28,516 nt of DNA, taken from an uncultured Clostridia bacterium (GTDB lineage: Bacteria; Bacillota; Clostridia; UBA1381). Below are positions 8,826 through 19,070 of this stretch, one piece after another. The position numbers and the translations under genes are program-made. The notes beneath the pieces were generated by a model. That model searched no databases. It saw nothing but the letters and a program-made list of their open reading frames with translations, and was not told the DNA's origin. Position 1 is the stretch's first letter. Every line of letters begins with the position of its first letter. Where the stretch lies: positions 1 to 28,516 of the forward strand of contig CAKSDE010000022.1 of NCBI GenBank assembly GCA_934444735.1, read 5' to 3'.

Positions 8826-11198
8826 CTATCTGTGCACTACCGTTATTTTCGATATAATCGGTTTTACGGCTGCTTTCTCCCAAACATACGCCTCAACCGT
8901 GCTGTCTGAGCCGATATTTAAGAAGTTTACATAAATCTCCTCTGTCGCGCCCGCGGCAACATCAATCTCCTGAACGCTTGCATTTTTAAGAGCCCCTGAT
9001 GCATCTTTTTCCGCAATTACTGCCATTACTTTTTTATCCGCAGCATTGCAATTTTTTATATCTGCGCTGAAATATGCACCGGTGCCTTTATTTGAATCGA
9101 TTTTTGTGAGCTGATAACCGACATTTGTCGGAATAAACCGTTTAGATGTTCCGCCGTCATAAAAACACTCCGTCTCACTCAAAAGCAAAACGTTTGCTAT
9201 CTTTACATAATAAATGTTCCCGGCCGATAAAGTTACATTTTTAAATTCTACTTCGTTCGTTTCTTCATTATATACTTTTTCTGCCTCAACCGCATTATTT
9301 TGCGCATCGTACAAATCAACATACTTGCTGTAGTCGCCTTTTTCACCCTCAAATGCAATTGAAACGCTGTTTACATCACAATTCGAAACCTTGGCAGACA
9401 CTTGAGAAGCCTTTGTTATTTTCACATTTTCAACCCAGAATTTTGAATTTGCGCCGCTTGCCGTAAATGCTACATTTCTTATTTCTGTCGGGAGTCCTGT
9501 TGATAAAGTCATGTTGTTTTGATCATTCCAGCCATCTCTTGTGTATACTCTTGTCACTCCGTCTTTTGCAAAGGTCACGTAATATTTAATATTGTTTTCA
9601 CTGTAGCTGAGTAATGCTTTTACATTGATTTTTTCGGTAAACGAATATGTCGGACGTCCGTTATCTGTCGCTCCGACAGTCATATCCGGGTTATATGCTT
9701 TCGATAAATTGCCGTTATTGCCGCGAACAGACACGCTGCCTACAGATCCTTCACCCGATATACGGAACAAAGCGTCATCATCTGTCGTATTTTCATCTTT
9801 ATTAATATTGAAATTTATTTTCAAACCGTTTGTTGTATCCGCAAGCAAATCAGCCTCTATCATTACTTTATCCTCTGTAAGATCAATCGGGTTTAAAAGA
9901 TCTTTTTGAATTGAATACGGTGATATTTCGGTTTGTCCGCTTGCCTGCTTATATTTTATGCAAGCAGCATCTCCACCTGCCCAGTGCGAGCTTGGGAAGT
10001 CCGCATATGCATTGCCTACCCAGCCGCTTGCGTCAGTTGTAGTCAGGGTATCGTTCAGATATTCATTTTCGCCCAGTGTTGTAAAACTGAAATCACTCCC
10101 TGTATATTCACACGCAAGCTTTGAAAGTGCGTCCTTATCGATTGTAATGCTGTACTTCGCTTTTGCGGCAAGATTCTCACTCGGATTTACGGTAACAACA
10201 CCGTTTTCATATGTCTTTACAGCCGAAACTTCATTTCCGTCCGCGTCTTTTAAAGAAACATAATTTGCAAAATCGATATTTGCGAAATCCTCGGCATTAC
10301 TGAATGTTACTTTTATATCCGAATCCACTCTTTTATCGGTCAGAATTGTCGCTGTCGTTTCTTTTATCTGATACACCTTTACATAATCAACCCAGAAATT
10401 AACCTGCCCTGAGGCATTTCCCTTTCCATATGCCGTAACAGCAATACTGTCAATTTCCTTTGATGTCATAATATCATGTGATGTCAATGTGCCGTCCGTT
10501 CTTGTATATGTATTTCCGTCGGGGTATGTCACATAATAATCAACATGATCGTTTGCGTAATCGATTACCGATCTTACCGTCACCGTTTCACCGTAGTTAA
10601 TTACCGGTCTTGAAAAGCTCGATCCTTCAGGCTTGGTATATCCGTCAAGATAGTTTGTCTCCGATGCTTTGTTTCTTACATATACCGATGTTCTTGTTTG
10701 TCCGCCCTCGGTATATCCGTTTAATGAAAACAGTTTATATGTCATGTTCGTAATTGCATTTTCTGACATATCCGAAACTTCTTTCGGTCTGTTCAGTTCA
10801 AAGCCTACTCCATATCCGTAAATCCCCGAATCCGCCGCAAGCCTTGTTTCAACAACAACCTTACCTTTTGTTATATCTATCGGATTTGCCAAGTCTTTTC
10901 GTACGTTCGGCTGCTGTCCGTTTTCTGTACCGCCCTCCGAAAAAGAAAAATATGCCATATCGGGCTGTGCCGCCTTTTGACCGAATGCCGTATTCACTTG
11001 ATACACCGAATCATCCGACGTTTTTCCGACACTCCAACCGCAATCGTCAAATATTTGACTTCCGACTGCCGTTTCCAGCTTGTCAAACGTATCATTTACC
11101 GCATACCCGATTTCTTCGGCAGACACAGTAAACATCATCTGACTCATCATTGCAGCCGAGGCGGCAATTCCCATCAATTTTCTAAAATTTGTTTTCAT
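8826..11198 (-). CDS. secreted protein with two copies of the shared module
   Basis: This is a 790-residue exported protein. The signal peptide ends near residue 27 (TVSA). Two copies of the shared module follow, at about 35-260 (NDTFDKLE... DITKGKVVVETRL) and 379-600 (LNDTLTTTDASG... DLTEDKVMIEADL). They are separated by a Big_5-type Ig-like domain (about 283-370, KVTFSNAEDF... YSITIDKDAL). A second Ig-like segment and a C-terminal ~100-residue domain follow. The C-terminal domain ends like the middle of the upstream beta-helix protein (AYVWEKAAVKPI versus LLVWEADNIKPL). There is no SLH domain and no catalytic signature. The start at 11196-11198 is preferred because AAAGGA lies eight bases before it; the ATG three codons earlier abuts the ribosome site. 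It sits 29 bases before the giant SLH gene. A glycan-binding or surface-display role is inferred. Confidence 0.82.
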   Translation of the reverse strand: MKTNFRKLMGIAASAAMMSQMMFTVSAEEIGYAVNDTFDKLETAVGSQIFDDCGWSVGKTSDDSVYQVNTAFGQKAAQPDMAYFSFSEGGTENGQQPNVRKDLANPIDITKGKVVVETRLAADSGIYGYGVGFELNRPKEVSDMSENAITNMTYKLFSLNGYTEGGQTRTSVYVRNKASETNYLDGYTKPEGSSFSRPVINYGETVTVRSVIDYANDHVDYYVTYPDGNTYTRTDGTLTSHDIMTSKEIDSIAVTAYGKGNASGQVNFWVDYVKVYQIKETTATILTDKRVDSDIKVTFSNAEDFANIDFANYVSLKDADGNEVSAVKTYENGVVTVNPSENLAAKAKYSITIDKDALSKLACEYTGSDFSFTTLGENEYLNDTLTTTDASGWVGNAYADFPSSHWAGGDAACIKYKQASGQTEISPYSIQKDLLNPIDLTEDKVMIEADLLADTTNGLKINFNINKDENTTDDDALFRISGEGSVGSVSVRGNNGNLSKAYNPDMTVGATDNGRPTYSFTEKINVKALLSYSENNIKYYVTFAKDGVTRVYTRDGWNDQNNMTLSTGLPTEIRNVAFTASGANSKFWVENVKITKASQVSAKVSNCDVNSVSIAFEGEKGDYSKYVDLYDAQNNAVEAEKVYNEETNEVEFKNVTLSAGNIYYVKIANVLLLSETECFYDGGTSKRFIPTNVGYQLTKIDSNKGTGAYFSADIKNCNAADKKVMAVIAEKDASGALKNASVQEIDVAAGATEEIYVNFLNIGSDSTVEAYVWEKAAVKPIISKITVVHR

Positions 11199-11213
11199 CT
11201 CTCTCATCCTTTC

Positions 11214-14200
11214 TTATTTTTCCATTCCGATTTCTTTAAACGGAATATTTTTAAAGTTTGGTAATTTATTATAAGCATACGCATTGCTGTTCAATGAAAA
11301 ATCGCCGTTTTCGTAATCGGAAAATCCCGGATTTTCTTCAAATACGATATTATCCTCAAAAACGCCCTTCGATTTTATAACGCTGTCAACTAAAACCTCT
11401 TTTGCATTATATATAATGTTGTTTCTGACAATGATATTACTGCCTGTTGTCAGGAGTCCGTCAGAGCCTATATAGCTTAAAAGCTCCGGATATTTTTCAC
11501 TCCACACGCTCCCCTTATACGGAACCGCCGCAAGGCTTTCAAAAAGTTCCGGAGTTGCATTATTATCGGAGTAATATCTCCTCTGTACGTCAATTGCTGT
11601 CGGTGCAGTCATACAATCTGCTATAATATTATTTTCAACAACATTATCACTTCCCGCAAGCTTTACCGCTGCGCCGCCGATTCTATGGAATACATTGCCG
11701 TATATATGTGCACTACTCATGAAATCATCCAAAAAGATTGCCTGTCTGCCCCATTTTCCGCTTTTTCCGCCGCCGATATCGTGGAAATAATTATACCTGA
11801 TCTCATTTCCTCTGAATGTTGCATTCCTGCAAGAATACAAAGCTCCTGCGTCATCCGAATCGGTAACTCCGTTATATATTTCGTTATATTCTATAACATT
11901 TTCATTTCCCGAAAGTTCTATCAGATCATGCTCCGCCTCGTGAATTTTGTTATGCGCAACAATGTTTCCCACTCCGTGCACTTCTACTCCCGGCGAGTAC
12001 GTCTTTGACAGTCTGTCATTTGAGTATATATCGCAGTTTTTAACGAAATTCCCTCCCGACACCAGTGTTTCTCTGTCACCGCCGGACAAATACACACCTT
12101 TATTATTGTCATGAATTACACAATTTTTCACGCCGTTATTCTGTCCGCCGCCGATATAGATGCCATGATTTGCAAAATTATATATTTCACAGTTTTCAAT
12201 CAGATTGTTCTCACCGCCGCTTATTGTTACGGCTCTGTATCTGCCGCATTTCATCGTAATATCGCGTATTTCCACATTCGATGCATAATAAAGTGTAAAA
12301 AATCCGCTTGTTTCATGTACCGACAGATAAATATCATGAAAATCCTCCGGAGGATAAAGATATAAGATCCGCTTTTCACGATCTATATAGTATTCTCCCG
12401 GGCTGTCTATCTCCTCTAAAAGGTTATAAATGTAAAACGGTCGGTTTACGTCAGCCCCATATAAAACAGGATATTTTGACGCAATAACATCTGCAGCAAT
12501 CGAACTGACAGGAACGGTCTGATCCAGCCAGTCATTGCTCCAACGCCCATACAAAAGTGCATTTTCGGCACCGGTCCATTTTTTCACCCGCTCATCATTT
12601 ACTCTAATCTCAAACGGTATCGCAACCCTATCTTCGGGCACAACATAGTTCGGCTTTGACGGGTCTGTAATGCTCCAGTTTCCCGGTTTTGCGCCTGTTT
12701 TTATGACTTCATCAACATTCAAAAATCCTTCGTTCGGATAACGCGCCACCGTCATCGCCTTATCATTTATAAAGAGTTCCACCGGATTAGATCCCGACTC
12801 ACCCGTTATATTTTGCATAATCGGATTATAACTGTACGCACCGCGCCACAGTTCATTGCTCAAATCTATTTCTTCGGGGATATTAAGCTGAACTATCTTA
12901 TCCGCCGCCGATTTGTCCGAAAGAATATCGGCAACATCTGCTTTTACAAAATCGTTTTTATCTATTTTGTATCCACCGGTAAAAACAACATTTTCTCCCG
13001 GATATGCCCTATAAACAATCGGAGCATTATCCTTTCCCGAATCAACACTGTCAATCCTCACGTGCGAATCGAAAAAGTATTCTCCTCCTCGAAAATACAC
13101 CGTAGCGCCGCGATCACCTATATTATCTTTTAGCGCCCTGATTTCATTTCTCGCTCTTTCCAATGTCTTAAACGGCGAATCGATTGATCCCGAATTGCTG
13201 TCGGCTCCGTCGGTTGCCACATAAAGTCTTGTCATTTTACCCACAGGCAATTTCTCGGTCAAAGGCTTTATGTTATCCGCTTCCCACACAAGCAGCGAAA
13301 ACTCATTCCCCTCGTCGGCTATTTTTTGATTAAATTCATATTCACACTCTGAATTATCCGCAATCAGCTTTTTATAGCTCTTACATTCGACCAATATACC
13401 GTCTTTATTCTTCTCGCTGATGATAACCGATATACTTCTTGCTTTGCCGCTTTTATTATATATGCTAACTCCGCCAAAGCCGTCATTCCCGTCGATATAG
13501 AATGCCGCACCGTCTGCGCCGAATACCGAAAATACAAATTCTTCTTCGGAGGTATATCTGAATCCCAATGCCTCTATTTTCTCTTTGTCAAGTTTTATCT
13601 TATATTCTCCCAAAGAATCCGGTAATTTCTGCGGTTTCATTTTTAACGCTCCGTTATCAAAGCTGTTTTCGGTGTTTATAATCTTCCCGTCAGGCGCATA
13701 AAGCCTTGCATATTCCGAAAAATCCATATTTTCCAAACCGTTTCCGTAAAAATTCACGCATATCGGTTCAGTGCTTTTATATTCCGTAAGCTCCGCTGTC
13801 AAAGGCTCAACCTTATATATCTTTGTATCACCCAATTTTATACTGCACGCACTGCCGTATGAAACAATCGAAATGCTGTTTAGTACATCTGCCACTCCAT
13901 CACCGTTTAAATCATCTGAATATTGAAGAGTTTCTCCACCGTTTGCTCCCGTCTTTGTCGGTCGGTACATTCTCTCATCGTCCCAGCCTTTATATTTATT
14001 TCCCGAACCATCCGTCATTGTATAATAAAATCTTGCATTTTTATTATCTAAGATAACCTTAACTCTCAGCGTTTCATTGTTTTTATGTGAAAAGTAGATC
14101 CCATTCCAGCTCCCGGACGTTTTGGCGCTCATATTGTCATTTGCCGCACCCTTTACAACATTTACAGAATTTCCGCCTATCCCGAAAAGCTTATATAAAC

Positions 14201-14558
14201 CTCTTTCCTCGCTCATGTACGCCAATTCTCCCAAATCATTCGGTCTGTTATATTTAATATCAATCTGTTTGGAAGAATTTTTCGGAAGTGTTATTTCTGT
14301 TTCTATAGCGACAAGTCCTTGCGTCAGATCAATCGGAGTTTCGAGATTATATGTAATGCACGGTGCATTACCGTTTAAATTACTGTCCCCTTTTGGAAAT
14401 GACACAGTATTTGTGCTGTAATTGATATTTGCTCCCAAGCCCGGATTAGCCTTTCCCACGCTCCAGTCAGCGATATTTGCCGTTTCTTCCGCAAACACAG
14501 CCGGGCAAAGGCTGAATAACAGTAAAGCGCTCAAAATCTTTGATATTATTTTTTTCAT
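11214..14558 (-). CDS. secreted right-handed beta-helix protein, probable glycan-active enzyme
   Basis: This 1114-residue protein is probably a polysaccharide hydrolase or lyase outside the cell. The signal peptide ends at residue 23 (AVFA). Residues 27-230 are the module shared with the two downstream surface proteins. An Ig-like Big_5 segment (255-345) and a ~90-residue beta domain follow. From about residue 441 the hallmark LYVATDGADSNSG... SPFKTLERARNEIR opens a right-handed parallel beta-helix that runs to about 1095. Conserved acidic sites DSDDAGALYS and IFLDDFMS are candidate catalytic positions. The overall layout resembles GH141 or GH120-like beta-helix glycosidases, but family and substrate are not settled by eye. 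The start at 14556-14558 has AAGGAG nine bases upstream. It lies ten bases after the paralogous upstream gene. Confidence 0.8.
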   Translation of the reverse strand: MKKIISKILSALLLFSLCPAVFAEETANIADWSVGKANPGLGANINYSTNTVSFPKGDSNLNGNAPCITYNLETPIDLTQGLVAIETEITLPKNSSKQIDIKYNRPNDLGELAYMSEERGLYKLFGIGGNSVNVVKGAANDNMSAKTSGSWNGIYFSHKNNETLRVKVILDNKNARFYYTMTDGSGNKYKGWDDERMYRPTKTGANGGETLQYSDDLNGDGVADVLNSISIVSYGSACSIKLGDTKIYKVEPLTAELTEYKSTEPICVNFYGNGLENMDFSEYARLYAPDGKIINTENSFDNGALKMKPQKLPDSLGEYKIKLDKEKIEALGFRYTSEEEFVFSVFGADGAAFYIDGNDGFGGVSIYNKSGKARSISVIISEKNKDGILVECKSYKKLIADNSECEYEFNQKIADEGNEFSLLVWEADNIKPLTEKLPVGKMTRLYVATDGADSNSGSIDSPFKTLERARNEIRALKDNIGDRGATVYFRGGEYFFDSHVRIDSVDSGKDNAPIVYRAYPGENVVFTGGYKIDKNDFVKADVADILSDKSAADKIVQLNIPEEIDLSNELWRGAYSYNPIMQNITGESGSNPVELFINDKAMTVARYPNEGFLNVDEVIKTGAKPGNWSITDPSKPNYVVPEDRVAIPFEIRVNDERVKKWTGAENALLYGRWSNDWLDQTVPVSSIAADVIASKYPVLYGADVNRPFYIYNLLEEIDSPGEYYIDREKRILYLYPPEDFHDIYLSVHETSGFFTLYYASNVEIRDITMKCGRYRAVTISGGENNLIENCEIYNFANHGIYIGGGQNNGVKNCVIHDNNKGVYLSGGDRETLVSGGNFVKNCDIYSNDRLSKTYSPGVEVHGVGNIVAHNKIHEAEHDLIELSGNENVIEYNEIYNGVTDSDDAGALYSCRNATFRGNEIRYNYFHDIGGGKSGKWGRQAIFLDDFMSSAHIYGNVFHRIGGAAVKLAGSDNVVENNIIADCMTAPTAIDVQRRYYSDNNATPELFESLAAVPYKGSVWSEKYPELLSYIGSDGLLTTGSNIIVRNNIIYNAKEVLVDSVIKSKGVFEDNIVFEENPGFSDYENGDFSLNSNAYAYNKLPNFKNIPFKEIGMEK

Positions 14559-14568
14559 ATCCTTCTCC

Positions 14569-17187
14569 TTAATATTCGCTAAGCTGCCCTCTAAGGTACG
14601 AAACAATTTCTCTGTCCGACTCAACAAATATATCTTTTGTAGGACTTATAACGGTCACATCTCCGTTATATACCTGCATTGAGAACAACTTTGCCGCATC
14701 GCTCACCGCTACATACACCCTGCCGTTTTGTTTTTTCATCTCATATTTAGGTGCCGCAGCATCGCCGTATTCATCCGTAATCTGACACAAGTCTGCACTT
14801 ATGACAGATACTCCCAAATCGTTACTGATTGAAATTTTGCCTGTCATATCGTCATAATCGACTTTTGCACCGAATCCTTCACACACAAAGCGCAGCGGTA
14901 CATAAAGAACATCATTTTCTTTAAAGGATCTTATCGAATAATCTTTCGCAAATGTCTTTTTCTCTCCCAATACATATGCATAAGGAGAATCATCTGCAAA
15001 TGCCATGCCGTCTTTTATACGGTCAGTCGCTCTTTTTGAGTACATTCCCATTCTCGTAAACGGAATATGTTTAAAGTCCTGCATGATTTTATAAACCTGT
15101 GCGTCCTCTTTTAATAAGTAGTTCCTTTTCTTATAATCATAAAATCCCGGATCGCTCGGTGAAGTGTAATTGTCCTCAACATGAGCGTATTTGCCTATTT
15201 CCGCCGAAAACGATACATCGGGAGAATTATAAAGAAGATTATGCGCAACAACGATGTCCTCACACACTTTCGGATTACCGTCCGGCTTTATATATCCTGC
15301 CATCCACGGATATTGCTTCTGCCACACCTCGCTCATATACGGCACCTTTGCAAGAGTGTCTAAAAGAACCTGCTCCGTATTTGACGAGCCGCCGTACGCA
15401 AAAGAGCGTGTTGCTTCAACCGACATTTTACAGTTTTCTCCCGTATTGTTTACAAATATGTTATTTAATATCTTGTTATCCGATCCCGCAAGCTTTATGG
15501 GCGAGCCGTTTATCTTCTCAAAGACATTCCCTGAAATCGTTGCCGCAGATGAAAAGTCATCCAAAAATATCGCCTGAGTACCTACTTTACCTGTTTTTTC
15601 TTCAGTACCGATATTATGAAAATAGTTATATCTTATCTGCACCCCCTGATATGTCAGGTCACGGCAGTTATAAATGGCACCCATATCGTCCGCATTGGTG
15701 CAGCAATCGAAAAATTCGTTAAATTCTATAATGTGGTTATTCCCCTGATATTCTATCATATCGTGCTCCGACTGGTGGAACTTGTTATATGAGGCTCTTT
15801 GCCCCACGCCCCTCATCTTCAGCGACGGACAATACGTCTTTGTTTTGCGGTCATTTCTGTAAAATTCGCAATTTTCAACATAATGTCCCGATTCTTCAAG
15901 AGTATCTCTGTTTCCGCCGTAAAGGTCGACTCCACCGTTATTATCATGAATTATGCAGTTTTTGAGTCCGTTATTCTTTCCGCCGGAAATCAAAACATTC
16001 CACAGCATAAAGAACGAAATATCGCAGCCGTCCAAAAGGCAGTTTTCACTGTTACCTATAGAAACCGCCCTTCCGCGTCCGCCTTTAAAATCGATATTTT
16101 TAACGGTTATGTCATGAGTATTGTTCATCTGCAAGATATCAATATCATTATTGGTCAGCAATATTTCTCCGAGTCCGTCCTGCGGCGGATAAAGATAGAG
16201 CATGAGATTATCTTTATCGATAAAATATTCCCCCGGGCTATCTATTTCTTCTATTAAATTATATATGTATAACGGCTTATTCTCCTGAATACCGTACATA
16301 CTCGGCTGTGCCGATGTGATGGTCTGCTCATTCTCATCTACTGATGCAAGTCCTACCGTCTGATCCGCCCATTGATGCACAAATCTGCCGTAAATCAAGG
16401 CATTTTTAGCATTTTTCCAGTATTTCATTCTGTCGGTGTCCAGTTTTACGGTAAACGGAATCGCTTTCGATTTATCTCCGGTTTCCTTTCCCGTTTCGGG
16501 ATCGGTCCACCACCAATCTGCTTGCCTTGAGCCTGCCGTAATAACTTCCTTGGTATAGATATAACCGTCATTCGGGTATCTCGCCACTTGCATGGCAACA
16601 TCGTCAACAAAAAGCTCCGGGCCGGAAACGGTATCTCCGAATACACCTGTTGTTAAAAATCTTGATGACGGGTATCTTGTCATAGCTCCCAGCCACTCGG
16701 GATCTCCCACCGTTTCCATTCCTGCTTTTCTCAAATCATATTGCACTACTCTGTTCTTTGCATTTTGATTTATTATTCTCTCCTTAGCCTCATCGCTTGC
16801 CGAAACAAAATCGTTTGCGTCCAAATACATTCCGCCGATAAACTTAACATCTTCATCTCTGTATGCTCTGTAGCATATGGGTGCATCTGGAGTTCCGGAG
16901 TCTTGTTCGTTAAGCTCAAAAACATTCAGCTGAGTATAGTTACCTGCTCTGAAGTATACCACAGCACCGTCTTTTCCGAGATTACCCTCTTTTTTCAGTT
17001 CTCTGATTTTGTCGCGTGCAGCCTCCGGGGTTTTAAAAGGACTGTCAATCGTCCCCGAATTTGCATCATTTCCATCGGTTGAAACAAATAAAATTGTTTT
17101 TTCTTCACCTTGTGCAAATGATACATTCGCAGAACCCAGCAACATCACTCCGGCAAGAGCCGCACATAACCACTTTTTCTTCATCAT
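14569..17187 (-). CDS. secreted beta-helix protein with C-terminal stalk domain
   Basis: This 872-residue paralogue of the next gene downstream starts directly with the catalytic-type beta-helix. The signal peptide ends at residue 25 (SFA). LFVSTDGNDANSG...SPFKTPEAARDKIR opens the helix at about residue 33, and it continues to about 690. It shares long blocks with its neighbour, such as EEIDSPGEY and NNGLKNCIIHDNN, and the acidic sites NADDMGAIYN and IFLDDFSS. Residues about 715-872 resemble a copper amine oxidase N-terminal (stalk) domain, with VLYVPLRFVCEGFGAKVDYD. That domain is common as a wall-facing spacer in Clostridia and has no oxidase activity. The start at 17185-17187 follows AAAGGAG by seven bases. 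Family assignment among beta-helix enzymes (GH141-, GH120- or lyase-like) is open. The shared-module N-terminus of the paralogue is absent here. Confidence 0.82.
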   Translation of the reverse strand: MMKKKWLCAALAGVMLLGSANVSFAQGEEKTILFVSTDGNDANSGTIDSPFKTPEAARDKIRELKKEGNLGKDGAVVYFRAGNYTQLNVFELNEQDSGTPDAPICYRAYRDEDVKFIGGMYLDANDFVSASDEAKERIINQNAKNRVVQYDLRKAGMETVGDPEWLGAMTRYPSSRFLTTGVFGDTVSGPELFVDDVAMQVARYPNDGYIYTKEVITAGSRQADWWWTDPETGKETGDKSKAIPFTVKLDTDRMKYWKNAKNALIYGRFVHQWADQTVGLASVDENEQTITSAQPSMYGIQENKPLYIYNLIEEIDSPGEYFIDKDNLMLYLYPPQDGLGEILLTNNDIDILQMNNTHDITVKNIDFKGGRGRAVSIGNSENCLLDGCDISFFMLWNVLISGGKNNGLKNCIIHDNNGGVDLYGGNRDTLEESGHYVENCEFYRNDRKTKTYCPSLKMRGVGQRASYNKFHQSEHDMIEYQGNNHIIEFNEFFDCCTNADDMGAIYNCRDLTYQGVQIRYNYFHNIGTEEKTGKVGTQAIFLDDFSSAATISGNVFEKINGSPIKLAGSDNKILNNIFVNNTGENCKMSVEATRSFAYGGSSNTEQVLLDTLAKVPYMSEVWQKQYPWMAGYIKPDGNPKVCEDIVVAHNLLYNSPDVSFSAEIGKYAHVEDNYTSPSDPGFYDYKKRNYLLKEDAQVYKIMQDFKHIPFTRMGMYSKRATDRIKDGMAFADDSPYAYVLGEKKTFAKDYSIRSFKENDVLYVPLRFVCEGFGAKVDYDDMTGKISISNDLGVSVISADLCQITDEYGDAAAPKYEMKKQNGRVYVAVSDAAKLFSMQVYNGDVTVISPTKDIFVESDREIVSYLRGQLSEY

Positions 17188-17240
17188 TTCGCGTCTCCTT
17201 TCCATTCTATTTTTTAAGTAATTCTAAAACTAACGTTTTA

Positions 17241-19070
17241 TTATTTACCCAATATTTTTTTAAAGATTTTTCTTGTCCTTTCCAATTCTTGATTCTCATT
17301 TTCGGCATTAACCCAATTTTGGATTTTTTCTGTAATTTCACTTTTTCTCGAAGAATTTTCCGAAATTTTCAAAAGCGCCTCTACCGCCAAAGATACGAAA
17401 TTAGACTCAAAAGCTTCTTTTGTTCCGTAATATTCCCCTGTTTGCAAATTCCCGATATAGCCCTTTGCATTTGATTCTACAATATCCGCCAATCTGTCAA
17501 CTGCTTTCTCATCTTTAAGTCTGCCGGCAACTGCTATCGCTCTTGTAAAATCTGTATAATACCTTATCGAAACAATCTTTTCCGGCATTTGCGGAAGACT
17601 GTTTAAAATCTTATGTATAACCTTAATCCCGCTGTTATCTCCGATCATTCCCAGGCAAAGCGCTGCATTTTTTCTTAACCGCTCATCACTCTGTAACAAC
17701 CATTTTTTTAATTCGGGAATTATTTTTTCCTTTTCCAAAATCCGTACCTTCCAAAATCCCGTTCCCGGGTTATCCGACGAAAGCACTTTTTTGATTTCTT
17801 CATTGCTCTCAGGCAATTTGGGATTGGGATTTGTTCCGTCAAGAGCCGCTCTTACCCGGCAAAGTCCCGAATTATTCTCTTTTTTAAAGCAACCGGTCCG
17901 CTTTAATTCATCAATTATTGCATCATATGGAACATCTCTTGTCTCGATATTATTTTTAACAGCATATGCCGCAACCGCAGCTGCTGCCTCTCCGCATTTT
18001 TCCATATCCTTTTTCATTCTCAAAAGACCGCTCATATCATGCCCTATACCGATTCCCTTTGCGGCAATCATAAGTCCGTCATACCCCTTCGGAATAAGCA
18101 TCTCTTTTGATACACCCACAGAAAAACCATAATCGCACATTGAGGCAAATATAAACCAATCTTTATGCTCATCGGACTCAAATACAATATCATGATTTGT
18201 ATTATCCAATGGCGCAAAACCGTAAAATAACGGTTCTTTTATTTCTTTTCCCTCTATATATTCCTTAAATGTGAATGTTTCCTCCGTTTCAACGCAGTAC
18301 GTTTCTCTCATTCCGATATGGCTGCTCTCAAACATAATTCTGCCCTCATTTGTGTAAGAATCTCTCAATTCCATAGGACGGCACATACTCTCAAGCGCTT
18401 TTTTTGAATATGTATAAGCGTCATTTAAATCGGTGAAATCATAATTTTGCCAAACGCTCACCAAATATCCGCCATAAATCATTCCTACCGGCTTTGAGAA
18501 TTTCATAAGCTGATTATCGTATGTTCTCCCCGGCATCATCGTACATCCGCACATTCGGCATAAAAACGCCTCTCCGGTACAGTCCATAACAACCTTTGCG
18601 GCAACATCCGTAAACTCTCCGTCTTTAAAAATTCTTATTCCGACAACCTTATTTCCATGCGTAAAAACCCCTGTCACGCTTGTTTCATAGTAAATCCTGC
18701 AGCCGTTTTCTTTTGCGTATTTTTCAAGTATCTCCGATTTCACACACCCCGGAATTGATGCCTTATTTTCAAATCTGTCGGTGCTTAAATATCCATGCTT
18801 AACCGTTTCAAAACATTCTTTGTTAATTTCTTCAAACATTCCGCCGTCGTTCCCGTAGAAATAATCGTAAACACCGCCGTTTGTACCTGTTCCGCCCATA
18901 GAGTTCAATTTTTCAATGCCTATTACCGAAACACCTTTTTTCGCTGCCGCAATCGCCGCAATTGCACCTGCCGTCCCGAGTCCGACAACACACACATCGC
19001 AAAAAGCATCAAACTTCGGATTTGTTTTTTCTTTTATATGCTTTTTGTCAGATAAATAATTCAGATACAT
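17241..19070 (-). CDS. FAD-dependent oxidoreductase with C-terminal HEAT repeats
   Basis: This 609-residue cytoplasmic flavoenzyme has a dinucleotide-binding motif GLGTAG at residues 30-35 in a classic beta-alpha-beta fold (VVGLGTAGAIAAIAAAKKG). A later VVMDCTGEAFL segment and the LNSMGGTGTNGGVYDYFYG region match the FAD_oxidored (PF12831) family. From about residue 445 the sequence becomes HEAT-like helical pairs (PELKKWLLQSDERLRKNAALCLG; KAVDRLADIVESNAKGYIG), a fusion that suggests a docking surface. The substrate is unknown; homologues often sit in glycan-catabolism clusters. The start at 19068-19070 follows AGGAGGG. It overlaps the upstream gene by 23 bases, which implies coupled translation and a possible heteromer with that shorter oxidoreductase-like protein. 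There is no signal peptide. Confidence 0.83.
   Translation of the reverse strand: MYLNYLSDKKHIKEKTNPKFDAFCDVCVVGLGTAGAIAAIAAAKKGVSVIGIEKLNSMGGTGTNGGVYDYFYGNDGGMFEEINKECFETVKHGYLSTDRFENKASIPGCVKSEILEKYAKENGCRIYYETSVTGVFTHGNKVVGIRIFKDGEFTDVAAKVVMDCTGEAFLCRMCGCTMMPGRTYDNQLMKFSKPVGMIYGGYLVSVWQNYDFTDLNDAYTYSKKALESMCRPMELRDSYTNEGRIMFESSHIGMRETYCVETEETFTFKEYIEGKEIKEPLFYGFAPLDNTNHDIVFESDEHKDWFIFASMCDYGFSVGVSKEMLIPKGYDGLMIAAKGIGIGHDMSGLLRMKKDMEKCGEAAAAVAAYAVKNNIETRDVPYDAIIDELKRTGCFKKENNSGLCRVRAALDGTNPNPKLPESNEEIKKVLSSDNPGTGFWKVRILEKEKIIPELKKWLLQSDERLRKNAALCLGMIGDNSGIKVIHKILNSLPQMPEKIVSIRYYTDFTRAIAVAGRLKDEKAVDRLADIVESNAKGYIGNLQTGEYYGTKEAFESNFVSLAVEALLKISENSSRKSEITEKIQNWVNAENENQELERTRKIFKKILGK

Noticed and set aside
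15099..15722. 207-codon open frame on the plus strand
   Set aside because: It lies wholly inside the beta-helix gene on the other strand, has no ribosome site and has a low-complexity, cysteine- and proline-rich composition typical of antisense frames.
17188..17240. Possible internal promoter before the first beta-helix gene
   Set aside because: The 53-base gap is A/T-rich but lacks a -35/-10 pair with proper spacing.
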